A stretch of DNA of 64,000 bases from Burkholderiaceae bacterium. GTDB taxonomy: Bacteria; Pseudomonadota; Gammaproteobacteria; Burkholderiales; Burkholderiaceae_C. Position numbers and translations under genes: made by a program. The notes below the pieces were generated by a model, which had not been told where the DNA came from, did no database searches, and saw only the letters and a program-made list of their open reading frames with translations. Below, piece after piece: positions 36,321 through 44,183 of this stretch. Position 1 is the first letter of the stretch. The number at the start of each line of letters is the position of its first letter. The stretch spans positions 1 to 64,000 of the forward strand of contig CAJYPV010000010.1 of NCBI GenBank assembly GCA_913776825.1, read 5' to 3'.

Positions 36321-37283
36321 ATGGGTGAATTCGATCTGATTGCGCGCCACTTCACGCGTCCCGGCCGGACCGAGGGCGGCGTGGTGACGCAGGGCATTGG
36401 CGACGACTGCGCCGTGCTCACACCGACACCGGGCTGGCAATGGCTGGTCTCGACCGACATGCTGGTGGAGGGCCGCCATTTCCTGTCCACGGTCGATCCG
36501 CGCCGGCTCGGTCACAAGGCGCTGGCGGTGAACCTGAGCGACCTGGCCGCCTGTGGCGCCACGCCGCGGGCCTTCTTCTTGTCGATGGCGTTGCCGCGAG
36601 CGGACGACGACTTCCTCACCGGATTCGCCGCCGGACTGTTCGCGCTGGCCGATGCGCATGGCATCGTGCTCGCGGGCGGCGACACCACCGCCGGACCGCT
36701 CAACCTCAACATCACCGTGATGGGCGAAGCCCCGCCCGGCGCGGCGCTGCTGCGCTCCGGCGCGCGGCCGGGCGATGAGGTCTGGGTGAGCGGCACGCTC
36801 GGCGATGCCCGGCTGGCGCTCGAAGTGTTCCGCGGGCAGCTGTCGCTGTCGGGCCAGGACTTCGATGCGGTGCGTGTCGCGATGGAACTGCCGCAGCCGC
36901 GTGTGGCGCTCGGTCAGGCCTTGCGGGGCGTGGCCAGTGCGGCGATCGATGTCTCCGATGGCCTGACCGGCGATCTCGGCCATCTGTTGCAGCGCTCGAA
37001 GGTGGGCGCGGAACTCCATCTGGACGATCTGCCGCGCTCCAGCATCCTGGCCGCGATGCCGCAGGCCATCCAGCAGCTGTGCCTGCTCACCGGCGGTGAC
37101 GACTATGAACTCGTCTTCACCGCGCCCGCGGAGGCCCATGCCCGCGTGCTGGCGGCCGGCCGCGCGAGCGGCACGCCGGTGCATCGCATCGGCCGCATTC
37201 AATCCGAACCCGGCCTGCGGGTGCGCGATGGCCACGGCGAGTGCCTGCCGTCGACCTGGCAGAGCTTCGACCATTTCAAGTGA
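36321..37283 (+). CDS. thiL: Thiamine-monophosphate kinase
   Basis: Phosphorylates thiamine monophosphate to the active cofactor thiamine diphosphate. AIR-synthase-like fold of 320 residues. It shows GEFDLIARHF, GIGDDCAVL (ATP/Mg Asp residues), STDMLVEGRHF, HKALAVNLSDLAACGATP and AGGDTTAGPLNLNITVMGEA, plus AIDVSDGLTGDLGHLL and GGDDYELVFT near the end. An ATG three codons earlier (36312) is an alternative start. It is followed by pgpA with a TGATG overlap, a frequent pairing in proteobacteria. Confidence 0.93.
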   Translation: MGEFDLIARHFTRPGRTEGGVVTQGIGDDCAVLTPTPGWQWLVSTDMLVEGRHFLSTVDPRRLGHKALAVNLSDLAACGATPRAFFLSMALPRADDDFLTGFAAGLFALADAHGIVLAGGDTTAGPLNLNITVMGEAPPGAALLRSGARPGDEVWVSGTLGDARLALEVFRGQLSLSGQDFDAVRVAMELPQPRVALGQALRGVASAAIDVSDGLTGDLGHLLQRSKVGAELHLDDLPRSSILAAMPQAIQQLCLLTGGDDYELVFTAPAEAHARVLAAGRASGTPVHRIGRIQSEPGLRVRDGHGECLPSTWQSFDHFK

Positions 37284-37870
37284 TGACAGACGCTTCTTCT
37301 TCCCCGTCGCCCGAGGACCTTTCCCCCAAGCCTCAGGCGCCGCGTCGCCCGGACTTCCGCTTCATGGCCCGCCATCCCGCGCACTGGATCGCGCTGGGCT
37401 TTGGCAGCGGGCTGTCGCCGAAGGCGCCCGGCACCGTGGGCAGCTTGTGGGGATGGGCCAGCTTCCTGGTCTTCAATGCCTGGTTGACGCCGTGGCAATG
37501 GGCGGCCGTGATCGGCCTGTCGCTGATCGTCGGCTGGTGGGCGGCGACGGTGACGGCGCGTCATCTCGGCATCAGCGATCCGGGCGCCGTGGTGTGGGAT
37601 GAGATCGTCGCCGTCTGGATCATCCTGTGGCTGCTCATGCCCGCCGGCTTCTGGTGGCAGCTCGCCGCCTTCGGCGTGTTCCGCTATTTCGATGCCGCCA
37701 AGCCCGGCCCGGTACGCTGGGCCGATGGCCTGTTCAAGACGCCGCCCGGCGGGCGTGTGAGCGCCGCGCAGGGCTTCGGCATCCTGTTCGACGATCTGGT
37801 CGCGGCGGGATGTACGCTGCTGGTGTTGGCGCTGGCGCGAGCGGTGGGTGTGGGGACCGGCCTCTGGTGA
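37283..37870 (+). CDS. pgpA: Phosphatidylglycerophosphatase A
   Basis: Dephosphorylates phosphatidylglycerol phosphate in the inner membrane, the last step of phosphatidylglycerol synthesis. The 195-residue protein has the PgpA signature GFGSGLSPKAPGTVGSLWG, VWDEIVAVWI with the catalytic Asp/Glu, and FRYFDAAKPGPVRWADG. Several membrane segments are visible. The N-terminal ~30 residues are a Ser/Pro-rich cytoplasmic extension. The start ATG shares a base with the thiL stop. Confidence 0.92.
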   Translation: MTDASSSPSPEDLSPKPQAPRRPDFRFMARHPAHWIALGFGSGLSPKAPGTVGSLWGWASFLVFNAWLTPWQWAAVIGLSLIVGWWAATVTARHLGISDPGAVVWDEIVAVWIILWLLMPAGFWWQLAAFGVFRYFDAAKPGPVRWADGLFKTPPGGRVSAAQGFGILFDDLVAAGCTLLVLALARAVGVGTGLW

Positions 37871-37893
37871 CGGCGCGTCGGACCTGACTGTCC

Positions 37894-37986
37894 GACGACG
37901 ACGACTGCGACTGCGACTGCGACTGCGACTGCGACTGCGACTGCGACTGCGACTGCGACTGCGACTGCGACTGCGACGACGACGAG
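37894..37986. repeat. Perfect hexanucleotide microsatellite (GACTGC)12 flanked by GAC triplets
   Basis: Twelve uninterrupted copies of GACTGC fill 37903-37974. They are bordered by three GAC triplets on the left (37894-37902) and three GAC plus a GAG on the right (37975-37986). The tract lies 24 bp after the pgpA stop and 32 bp before the pncC start. It is outside both reading frames. Confidence 0.97.
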
Positions 37987-38018
37987 ATTGACCCATCCCC
38001 GATGACGCGGAGAGAGCC

Positions 38019-38519
38019 ATGGTGTTGCCCGAAGCTTCTGAACTGATCGAACGTGTGGCCCTGGCGCTGATCCAGCGCAAGGAGCGCATGGGAACGGCCG
38101 AGTCCTGCACCGGCGGCCTGATCGCTGCGGCCTGCACCAGCCTGGCGGGCTCCAGCCAATGGTTCGAGCGCGGCGTCGTCAGCTACAGCAACGAGGCCAA
38201 GACCGAGCTGCTCGGCGTGCCCGCCGCCTTGATCGGCCTGCACGGCGCCGTCAGCGGCGAAGTGGCCGAGCAGATGGCCCGTGGACTGGTGGCGCATGCG
38301 CCGGTGGACTGGGCGCTCGCGGTGACCGGCGTCGCCGGGCCGGGCGGCGGCAGCGATGCCAAGCCGGTCGGCACGGTGTGGCTGGCTCTGATGCATGGCC
38401 GCAGCCGGGTGCGGGTGTGGCGCGAGCACTTCAGCGGCGATCGCCATGCGGTGCGCGAGCAGACCGTGCGCGCCGGCCTGCAGGCCTTGTGCGACGCACT
38501 GGAAGACCGCGACAGCTGA
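38019..38519 (+). CDS. pncC: Nicotinamide-nucleotide amidohydrolase PncC (CinA C-terminal domain)
   Basis: Deamidates nicotinamide mononucleotide to nicotinate mononucleotide, feeding the pyridine nucleotide salvage cycle. A stand-alone CinA C-terminal domain of 166 residues with TAESCTGGLIAAA (catalytic Ser/Thr region), GVVSYSNEAKTELLGV, HGAVSGEVAEQMA and AVTGVAGPGGG. GGAG lies 7 nt before the ATG. The N-terminal molybdopterin-like domain of full CinA is absent, as in E. coli PncC. A microsatellite occupies its immediate upstream region. Confidence 0.9.
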   Translation: MVLPEASELIERVALALIQRKERMGTAESCTGGLIAAACTSLAGSSQWFERGVVSYSNEAKTELLGVPAALIGLHGAVSGEVAEQMARGLVAHAPVDWALAVTGVAGPGGGSDAKPVGTVWLALMHGRSRVRVWREHFSGDRHAVREQTVRAGLQALCDALEDRDS

Positions 38520-38575
38520 GCCCTGCAGAGCGGCCGCGTCGGTGGCACACTGCGTCGACTCTCTTCGACCTGTCC

Positions 38576-39652
38576 ATGCCGCCGAAATCCGCCACCATCA
38601 TCGATGTCGCTCGCGAAGCCGGCGTCTCGATCAAGACCGTGTCCCGAGTGGTCAACCAGGAAGCCGGCGTCCATGCCGAAACCCGTGACCAGGTGCTGCA
38701 GGTCGTCGCCCGGCTCAACTACCGGCCCAAGCAGTCGGCCCGCAGTCTGGCGGGCGGCCGCTCATTCCTCATCGGCCTGCTTTACTACGATCCCAGCGCG
38801 GCCTTCGTCGGCGGTGTGCAGCAAGGCGCGACGCTGCGCTGCCGGGAAGCGGGCTATCACCTGGTGGTCGAATCCCTGCACAACGACGCGCCCGATCTGG
38901 CGACCCAGGTCGATCGCATGGTGTCGGCGCTGCGGCCCGACGGCATGATCCTCACCCCACCGCTGTGCGACAACCCGCAGGTGCTCGACGCCCTGCGTGA
39001 CAGCCACACGCCCTGCGTGCTGATCTCGCCGGCGGCGGACAACCCGGATCTGCCCAGCGTGCGCATGGACGACCTCCACGCGGCCGAGGAGATCACCAAC
39101 CTGCTCATCAGCCTGGGCCATCAGCGCATCGCCATCATCAAGGGAGCGAAGGACCAGGTGGCCGCCAAGCGTCGCCATCAGGGCTATCTGGCCGCGCTCA
39201 AATCGCATCGCATGGCGGTCGACAAGGACCTCGTGGTGCAGGGCGACTTCACCTTCGATTCCGGCGTGGAGGCGGCCTATCAATTGCTCAGCCGCCGCCA
39301 ACGCCCCACGGCGGTCTTCGCCAGCAATGACGACATGGCGCTCGGCGTGCTGGCCGCCGCGCAACGGCTGGGCCTGACGGTGCCGGGCGACCTGTCGATC
39401 GTGGGCTTCGACGACACGCCCGCCGCCTCGCGCGTCTGGCCGCCGCTGACCACGGTGCGCCAGCCGATGGACGAGATGGCCCGCGCGGCCGTCGACCTGC
39501 TGGTGGATGGCGCCGGCAGCGGCCGCGCCGACGCCAGCGGACCGAAGACGGCGGATCGTCGCGGCCCGCACCGCGTGCTCAAGCATGAGTTGATCGTGCG
39601 CGACTCGACGGCCGCGTTGTCGGCCAAACCCGCGCGCCTGAAGAAGGCGTGA
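38576..39652 (+). CDS. LacI-family transcriptional regulator of the glucoside locus
   Basis: A 358-residue regulator. The N-terminal HTH (ATIIDVAREAGVSIKTVSRVVN) and hinge helix (RPKQSARSLAGGRS) are typical of LacI/GalR proteins, and the sugar-binding domain follows (FLIGLLYYDPSAAFVGGVQQG to VFASNDDMALGVL). The tail has a basic end. It is 1.2-3 kb from the halogenase-like and TonB-receptor genes, whose shared promoter carries LacI-type palindromes. It is therefore the likely repressor of that locus, with a glucoside or derivative as inducer. The start ATG was set at the domain boundary. Confidence 0.85.
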   Translation: MPPKSATIIDVAREAGVSIKTVSRVVNQEAGVHAETRDQVLQVVARLNYRPKQSARSLAGGRSFLIGLLYYDPSAAFVGGVQQGATLRCREAGYHLVVESLHNDAPDLATQVDRMVSALRPDGMILTPPLCDNPQVLDALRDSHTPCVLISPAADNPDLPSVRMDDLHAAEEITNLLISLGHQRIAIIKGAKDQVAAKRRHQGYLAALKSHRMAVDKDLVVQGDFTFDSGVEAAYQLLSRRQRPTAVFASNDDMALGVLAAAQRLGLTVPGDLSIVGFDDTPAASRVWPPLTTVRQPMDEMARAAVDLLVDGAGSGRADASGPKTADRRGPHRVLKHELIVRDSTAALSAKPARLKKA

Positions 39653-39805
39653 GCGCGCAGATCTCACGCCATCGCTGAGCGGCGATGCGCAAGCCCTGAC
39701 CCCTGACCTTTGCCCCTCTGGCTCAGTGACGCGGCTGAGGCCCCGTCGCGAGCGCGCGCCGCATGAGCGCGGTCATCCAAGGCCGTCGGGCCACACGGCG
39801 CTCGC

Positions 39806-41362
39806 TCAGGCGGCGAGCTTCACGCCGGCCTTGCGCATCATCTGCTCGATCAGCGCGCGATGCGGCGGCAGATCCCGCTGCGCATGGGCGCCGAGGGCGG
39901 CGATGGCGTGGAACTCCTGTCGCGCTTCCATGCCGCGCCGCAGCCCCGCGCGGGCGGCGCCAAGCTCGGTCTTGAACTCCATGCCGTAGAGCACGTATTG
40001 CCAGCTCGCCGGCAGGTACATCTCCAGATCGGTGATGAAGTCCAGCCGTTGCGGCGGGCGGCTGCGCCACATCGACAGACGGTCGCGCAGGCTGTCGGGG
40101 AAGCTGGCCGGGTCGGCGTTGTCGCGCCAGAAAGCGGTGTCGCGGCGCTGGGTCAGGCCGTAGTGGAGCTTGATGAAGTCAACGATGCGGGCGTAGCGCT
40201 CCCGCATGAAGGCGTTGAAGTGACGCGCGACCGGCTCCATCTGGCCATCAAAGGGGAACAGATGGCTGATGAGATACGCGCCGGTCTCGATCAGGCCGAT
40301 GCCGGAGGATTCCAGCGGTTCCAGGAAGCCGCCGGACAAGCCCACTGCCACGCAGTTCTTGATCCACTGCGTCTCGCGATAGCCGACATCCAGCACCAGC
40401 TTGCGGGGCGTGAGTCCCTCGGAGGCGGGACCGATGTAGCGGCGCAGCACCTGCTCGGCGGCGTCGTCATCGGTGTGACGGCTGCTGTAGACGTGACCGA
40501 TGCCGCGACGCTCCTGCAGGCCGATGTCCCAGGTCCAGCCGTTTTCCTGCGCCGTGGAAATCGTGCAGGAGGCGATCGGCGTGTCGGGCCGCTCGTAGGG
40601 CACCTGCATCGCCAGCGCACGGTCGACGAACAGCACATCGCGGACCGACTTGAAGGGCGATCCCATCGCCTCGCCGATCAGGCGCGCGCGGAAGCCGCTG
40701 CAATCGATGTAGAGATCGGCCTTCAGCGCGCCTTTGTCCTGGGTGTGCACCGCGGCGATCGCGCCCTGTTCATCGAGCTCCACGCGATCCACCGTGGCCA
40801 GCACGCGACGCACGCCCAGCGTCTGGGCATGCTCGCAGAGCAGCGTGGCGAAGCGGCCCGCATCGAAGTGATAGGCGTAATTGAGCGGGCCCATGAAGTC
40901 GGCATCGCTCACCCGCTTCGGGCCATGGCGCGCGTCCACCACGGCCTTCTGCAGCGTCACCGCTTCGGCGAAGGCCACGCCCGGACCGGCGTCGCCCTGC
41001 AGCCAGTACGGCAGCAATTCGGGCGCGCCGGGCCGCTGGCTGGGCAGGCTGAAAGGATGGAAGTAATGGTCGTGGCCGGGCGTGCCGGGCGGGCGCACCC
41101 AGTGATCGAAACGGATGCCCTGCTTGAAGGTGGCCGAGCAGGCCTGCAGGAAGCGCGCCTCTGAAATGCCGATGGCTGCGAGCGTGCCGCGGATCGATGG
41201 GAAGGTGCCTTCGCCGACGCCGATGATGCCGATGTCGCTCGACTCGACCAGCGTGATCCGGATGCCGCCATGCGAGCTGCCCAGATGCCGGGCGAGGAAG
41301 GCGGCGGTCAGCCAGCCAGCGGTACCGCCGCCGACGATGAGAACGTCCTGGATGGGCTTCAT
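39806..41362 (-). CDS. Flavin-dependent tryptophan halogenase-like protein
   Basis: A 518-residue FAD-dependent protein of the tryptophan halogenase family. It has the dinucleotide fold GGGTAGWLTA (about residues 11-20), VGEGTFPSI, and the catalytic Lys in ACSATFKQGIRF (K80, equivalent to PrnA/RebH K79). The W-x-W-x-I motif appears as NGWTWDIGL near residue 277, and PLESSGI supplies E351, matching the catalytic Glu. Real halogenases add Cl or Br to tryptophan rings using FADH2 and halide. Members linked to TonB-dependent receptors and sugar genes have no assigned role. GGAG lies 8 nt before the ATG. No flavin reductase or natural-product genes are nearby. Confidence 0.85.
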   Translation of the reverse strand: MKPIQDVLIVGGGTAGWLTAAFLARHLGSSHGGIRITLVESSDIGIIGVGEGTFPSIRGTLAAIGISEARFLQACSATFKQGIRFDHWVRPPGTPGHDHYFHPFSLPSQRPGAPELLPYWLQGDAGPGVAFAEAVTLQKAVVDARHGPKRVSDADFMGPLNYAYHFDAGRFATLLCEHAQTLGVRRVLATVDRVELDEQGAIAAVHTQDKGALKADLYIDCSGFRARLIGEAMGSPFKSVRDVLFVDRALAMQVPYERPDTPIASCTISTAQENGWTWDIGLQERRGIGHVYSSRHTDDDAAEQVLRRYIGPASEGLTPRKLVLDVGYRETQWIKNCVAVGLSGGFLEPLESSGIGLIETGAYLISHLFPFDGQMEPVARHFNAFMRERYARIVDFIKLHYGLTQRRDTAFWRDNADPASFPDSLRDRLSMWRSRPPQRLDFITDLEMYLPASWQYVLYGMEFKTELGAARAGLRRGMEARQEFHAIAALGAHAQRDLPPHRALIEQMMRKAGVKLAA

Positions 41363-41552
41363 GCGCATGTCTCCGCAGGTGCAGGGTGCGGGTCCGTTGA
41401 TCGCGTGGGCCCGTGCGGGGGCAGGGCGGCAGATCGCGTCGTCATCGGGATCCCGGGCCAGTGTGGCGCCGACGCATCGGTCGCCGCCCGGCGGCGGGAT
41501 CATCCGCGTAATGGGACTACGAGGCACTACGGGTAAATGATAGTGCCCGAAA

Positions 41553-41566
41553 TGACAACGATGTCT
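41553..41566. promoter_or_regulatory. Auxiliary LacI-type operator (degenerate palindrome)
   Basis: TGACAACGATGTCT, two positions away from the perfect site at 41577-41590, with centres 24 bp apart. It lies on the halogenase side of the shared regulatory region. Confidence 0.6.
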
Positions 41567-41575
41567 GTCCACCCG

Positions 41576-41605
41576 TTGACAACGTTGTCATGCCTTGCCT
41601 ACGAT
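41576..41605 (+). promoter_or_regulatory. Sigma-70 promoter of the TonB-dependent receptor gene
   Basis: A consensus -35 TTGACA (41576-41581), an 18-bp spacer and -10 TACGAT (41600-41605). Transcription would start near 41612, leaving a leader of about 50 nt. The -35 box lies inside the perfect operator palindrome. Confidence 0.65.
41577..41590. promoter_or_regulatory. Perfect LacI-family operator palindrome
   Basis: TGACAACGTTGTCA is a perfect 14-bp palindrome with the central CG step usual for LacI/GalR operators. It covers the -35 box of the receptor promoter, so binding should block RNA polymerase. Confidence 0.75.
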
Positions 41606-41665
41606 GTACTCAAATTACAAGAACAACGCGGTAAAGAGCTTCCAAAAGCCCACCCTGGAGACAAC

Positions 41666-44122
41666 ATGAGTGCACCCCAATCCCGCCGGCCGCGCTTCGG
41701 TCTGGCTACCCCCGTCCACGTGGCGGTCCTCGCGCTGATGGCCGGCGCTGTTCATGCCCAGTCCGGCCCTGATGCTGCGCCTGCGCCTGCGCCTCAGCAG
41801 GAATCGGCGGCCACGTCGTCGTCGAGCACCGGCGAGGCCCGTGAATCCAAAGCCCTGCCGCAAGTGGTGGTGACCGCCACCAAGCGCGCCAGCTCGCTGC
41901 AGAAGACGCCGGTCTCGGTGACCGCGATCAGCGCCTCCACCCTGGAAGACGCGCACGTCCAGAACCTGCTGGATGTGTTCAACCTGGTGCCGAGCATGCA
42001 GGGCACCGGCCAAGGTGACCACGGCATCGTCAGCATCACCTTGCGCGGCATCGGCAACGATTCGGCCAAGACGGAATATGCCGATCCGGAAGTCGCCCTG
42101 TTCGTGGACGGCGTCTTCGCGCCGCGTCCCGAAGGCGCGGCCACGCTGCTGTTCGATCTGGACGGCGTGGAAGTCCTGCGCGGCCCGCAAGGCACGCTGT
42201 GGGGCCGCAACTCGACCGTCGGCGCCATCAACATGAAGACGGCCAAGCCGGTGTTGAAGGACCAGTCCGGCTACTTCGAAGGCGGCACCGGCAGCTACAA
42301 CCGCCTGGGCGTGAAGGGCGCGGTCAACATTCCGCTGAGCGACACCGCCGCGATGCGTGTGGCATTCATCCATGAGCAGCACGACGGCTACGTCGACTAT
42401 CAGAAGCCGACGCAATACACGCTGGCCCAACAGCAGGCCGCGTATTCCGCGTCGAACGGCGGCAGCCTGGTGGGCTTCCAGCCGATCAACTACAACCTGT
42501 TCGTCACCGGCGGCCCGAAGTACAACGCCCAGGACCAGACCGCAGCACGCCTGAGCTTCCTGTGGAAGCCGACCAGCCAGTTCCGCTGGGACCTGTCGCT
42601 GGAGCAGTTCGCCGATCGCGGCACGCCGGCGATGAGCCTGATGCAGACGCCGCGGGCCGGCCAGAATTTCTGGTCCGCGCTGATCGACACCGCGCCCACC
42701 CTCAAGCGTGATTCCACCTCGGTGCGCAGCCGCATGGAATACGACCTGGGCGGCATGGCGCTGGCGTATGTGGCGGGCTACACCCACTTCAAGGGTTCGA
42801 GCACCTACGACCAGGATGCGGGCGCGAATGTGCCGACCAGCTTCACCACCGGCGCCACCTACCAGGCCAACAACACGGTGTGGACCAGCTATCGCAGCTC
42901 CAGCCATGAGCTGACGCTGCAAAGCACCGACAAGCAGACCATCGACTGGGTGCTGGGCCTGTACTACGCGGCGGAAGACAACGGCATCCGCTTCGACATC
43001 CCCATCATGAACGGCACCCAGCAGGGCACCGTGAACTGGCAGGGTTCGTTCATCCAGCCGAAGGAAACCGTCGATTCCAAGGCCGTCTTCGGCCAGGCAA
43101 CCTGGAACCTCACCGACGCCTTCCATGTGACCGGCGGCCTGCGCTACACCCACGACGACCGCAAGAACATCGGTGGCCGTGGCTGGACCTGGAACGGCAA
43201 TGCCGCCGCGCCGCAGATCCCGCTGAACCCGACCATCGACCCGACCGATCCGGCCAACGGCTACATCGCCGGCAACATCAACGACGCCCATTACACCGGC
43301 AGCAAGACGACCTGGCTGGCCCGCGCCGCCTACGACCTGAGCAAGACGCAGATGGTCTACGGCAGCGTGTCCACCGGCTACAAGTCGGGCGGCTCGGGCG
43401 ACGGTGGCCTGCACTACGGTCCGGAAACCCTGACCAACTACGAAGTGGGCTACAAGACCACGCTGTGGGATGGCCGCATGACCTTCAACGTCAGCGCTTA
43501 TCACATGAAGTTCAAGGACTTCCAGTTCAGCGCACCGGTCATCGTCAACGGCAATCGCCAGTTCGCCTACAGCAATGCGGAAGGCGCGAAGGTCTCGGGT
43601 CTGGAAGTGGAAAGCGCCGTGCTGATCACGCCGGACGACCGCCTGCAGTTCAGCGCCAGCTACACCAAGACCAAGCTGGGTCAGCTGGTGGCGGCCTCCA
43701 ACGATTACGCACTGCCCGTGTGCTTTGATGCGACGCTGGGCGGCAACTGCGTGAACGTGACCGGCAACGAACTGCCGCATGCGCCGAAGTTCGCGCTGCA
43801 GCTGATGTACGAGCACACCTTCCCGCTGTCCAACGGCGACCAGATTGCGCCGCGCATCAGCTACCACTACCAGACGGCCAACTGGCTGTCGGTGTTCAAC
43901 CTGGGTGAGGGCGACCGCCAGAAGGCCTATTCCACGGCCGACATCAGCGTGCGCTACAGCTCGAAGAAGAACTGGTATGTGGATGCCTTCGTTCGCAATG
44001 TCTCGGACGAGAAGATCAAGACCAGCGCCGGCAGCTCGGGCAGCTATGCCAACAACCCGATCTGGAGCGCCCAGTACGCGCCGCCCCGGACCGTGGGCGT
44101 GAACGCCGGCTACAACTTCTGA
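41666..44122 (+). CDS. TonB-dependent outer-membrane receptor (predicted glucoside uptake)
   Basis: An 818-residue beta-barrel receptor. A signal peptide ends near AVHAQ, followed by a Pro/Ala/Ser-rich linker and a TonB-box-like segment LPQVVVTATKR. The plug domain (about residues 75-200) includes PVSVTAISASTLE, ITLRGIGND and VEVLRGPQGTLWGRNSTVGAIN. The barrel ends in GVNAGYNF with the C-terminal Phe recognised by BAM. GGAG lies 5 nt before the ATG. The promoter overlaps LacI-type operators. Downstream genes for an ABC importer, beta-glucosidase and glucokinase suggest the cargo is a beta-linked glucoside rather than iron, though this is inferred from context only. Confidence 0.88.
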   Translation: MSAPQSRRPRFGLATPVHVAVLALMAGAVHAQSGPDAAPAPAPQQESAATSSSSTGEARESKALPQVVVTATKRASSLQKTPVSVTAISASTLEDAHVQNLLDVFNLVPSMQGTGQGDHGIVSITLRGIGNDSAKTEYADPEVALFVDGVFAPRPEGAATLLFDLDGVEVLRGPQGTLWGRNSTVGAINMKTAKPVLKDQSGYFEGGTGSYNRLGVKGAVNIPLSDTAAMRVAFIHEQHDGYVDYQKPTQYTLAQQQAAYSASNGGSLVGFQPINYNLFVTGGPKYNAQDQTAARLSFLWKPTSQFRWDLSLEQFADRGTPAMSLMQTPRAGQNFWSALIDTAPTLKRDSTSVRSRMEYDLGGMALAYVAGYTHFKGSSTYDQDAGANVPTSFTTGATYQANNTVWTSYRSSSHELTLQSTDKQTIDWVLGLYYAAEDNGIRFDIPIMNGTQQGTVNWQGSFIQPKETVDSKAVFGQATWNLTDAFHVTGGLRYTHDDRKNIGGRGWTWNGNAAAPQIPLNPTIDPTDPANGYIAGNINDAHYTGSKTTWLARAAYDLSKTQMVYGSVSTGYKSGGSGDGGLHYGPETLTNYEVGYKTTLWDGRMTFNVSAYHMKFKDFQFSAPVIVNGNRQFAYSNAEGAKVSGLEVESAVLITPDDRLQFSASYTKTKLGQLVAASNDYALPVCFDATLGGNCVNVTGNELPHAPKFALQLMYEHTFPLSNGDQIAPRISYHYQTANWLSVFNLGEGDRQKAYSTADISVRYSSKKNWYVDAFVRNVSDEKIKTSAGSSGSYANNPIWSAQYAPPRTVGVNAGYNF

Positions 44123-44183
44123 CGTCCGCATGAGGTCGTCCGTCGCGCCCGCGCCTGGCGTTCCTGCAGATCCCACCGATCCC

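Noticed and set aside
37894..37986. The GACTGC tract as a CRISPR-like array
   Set aside because: There are no spacers. It is a simple head-to-tail hexamer repeat.
37734..38447. Minus-strand frame with a Gln-Ser repeat through the microsatellite
   Set aside because: The repeat is open in all frames by nature. The flanks are antisense to pgpA and pncC, so no Ser/Gln-repeat protein is supported.
39806..41362. Calling the halogenase a biosynthetic gene-cluster enzyme
   Set aside because: No flavin reductase, NRPS, PKS or tailoring genes are in the surrounding 20 kb. All close neighbours are sugar-uptake genes.
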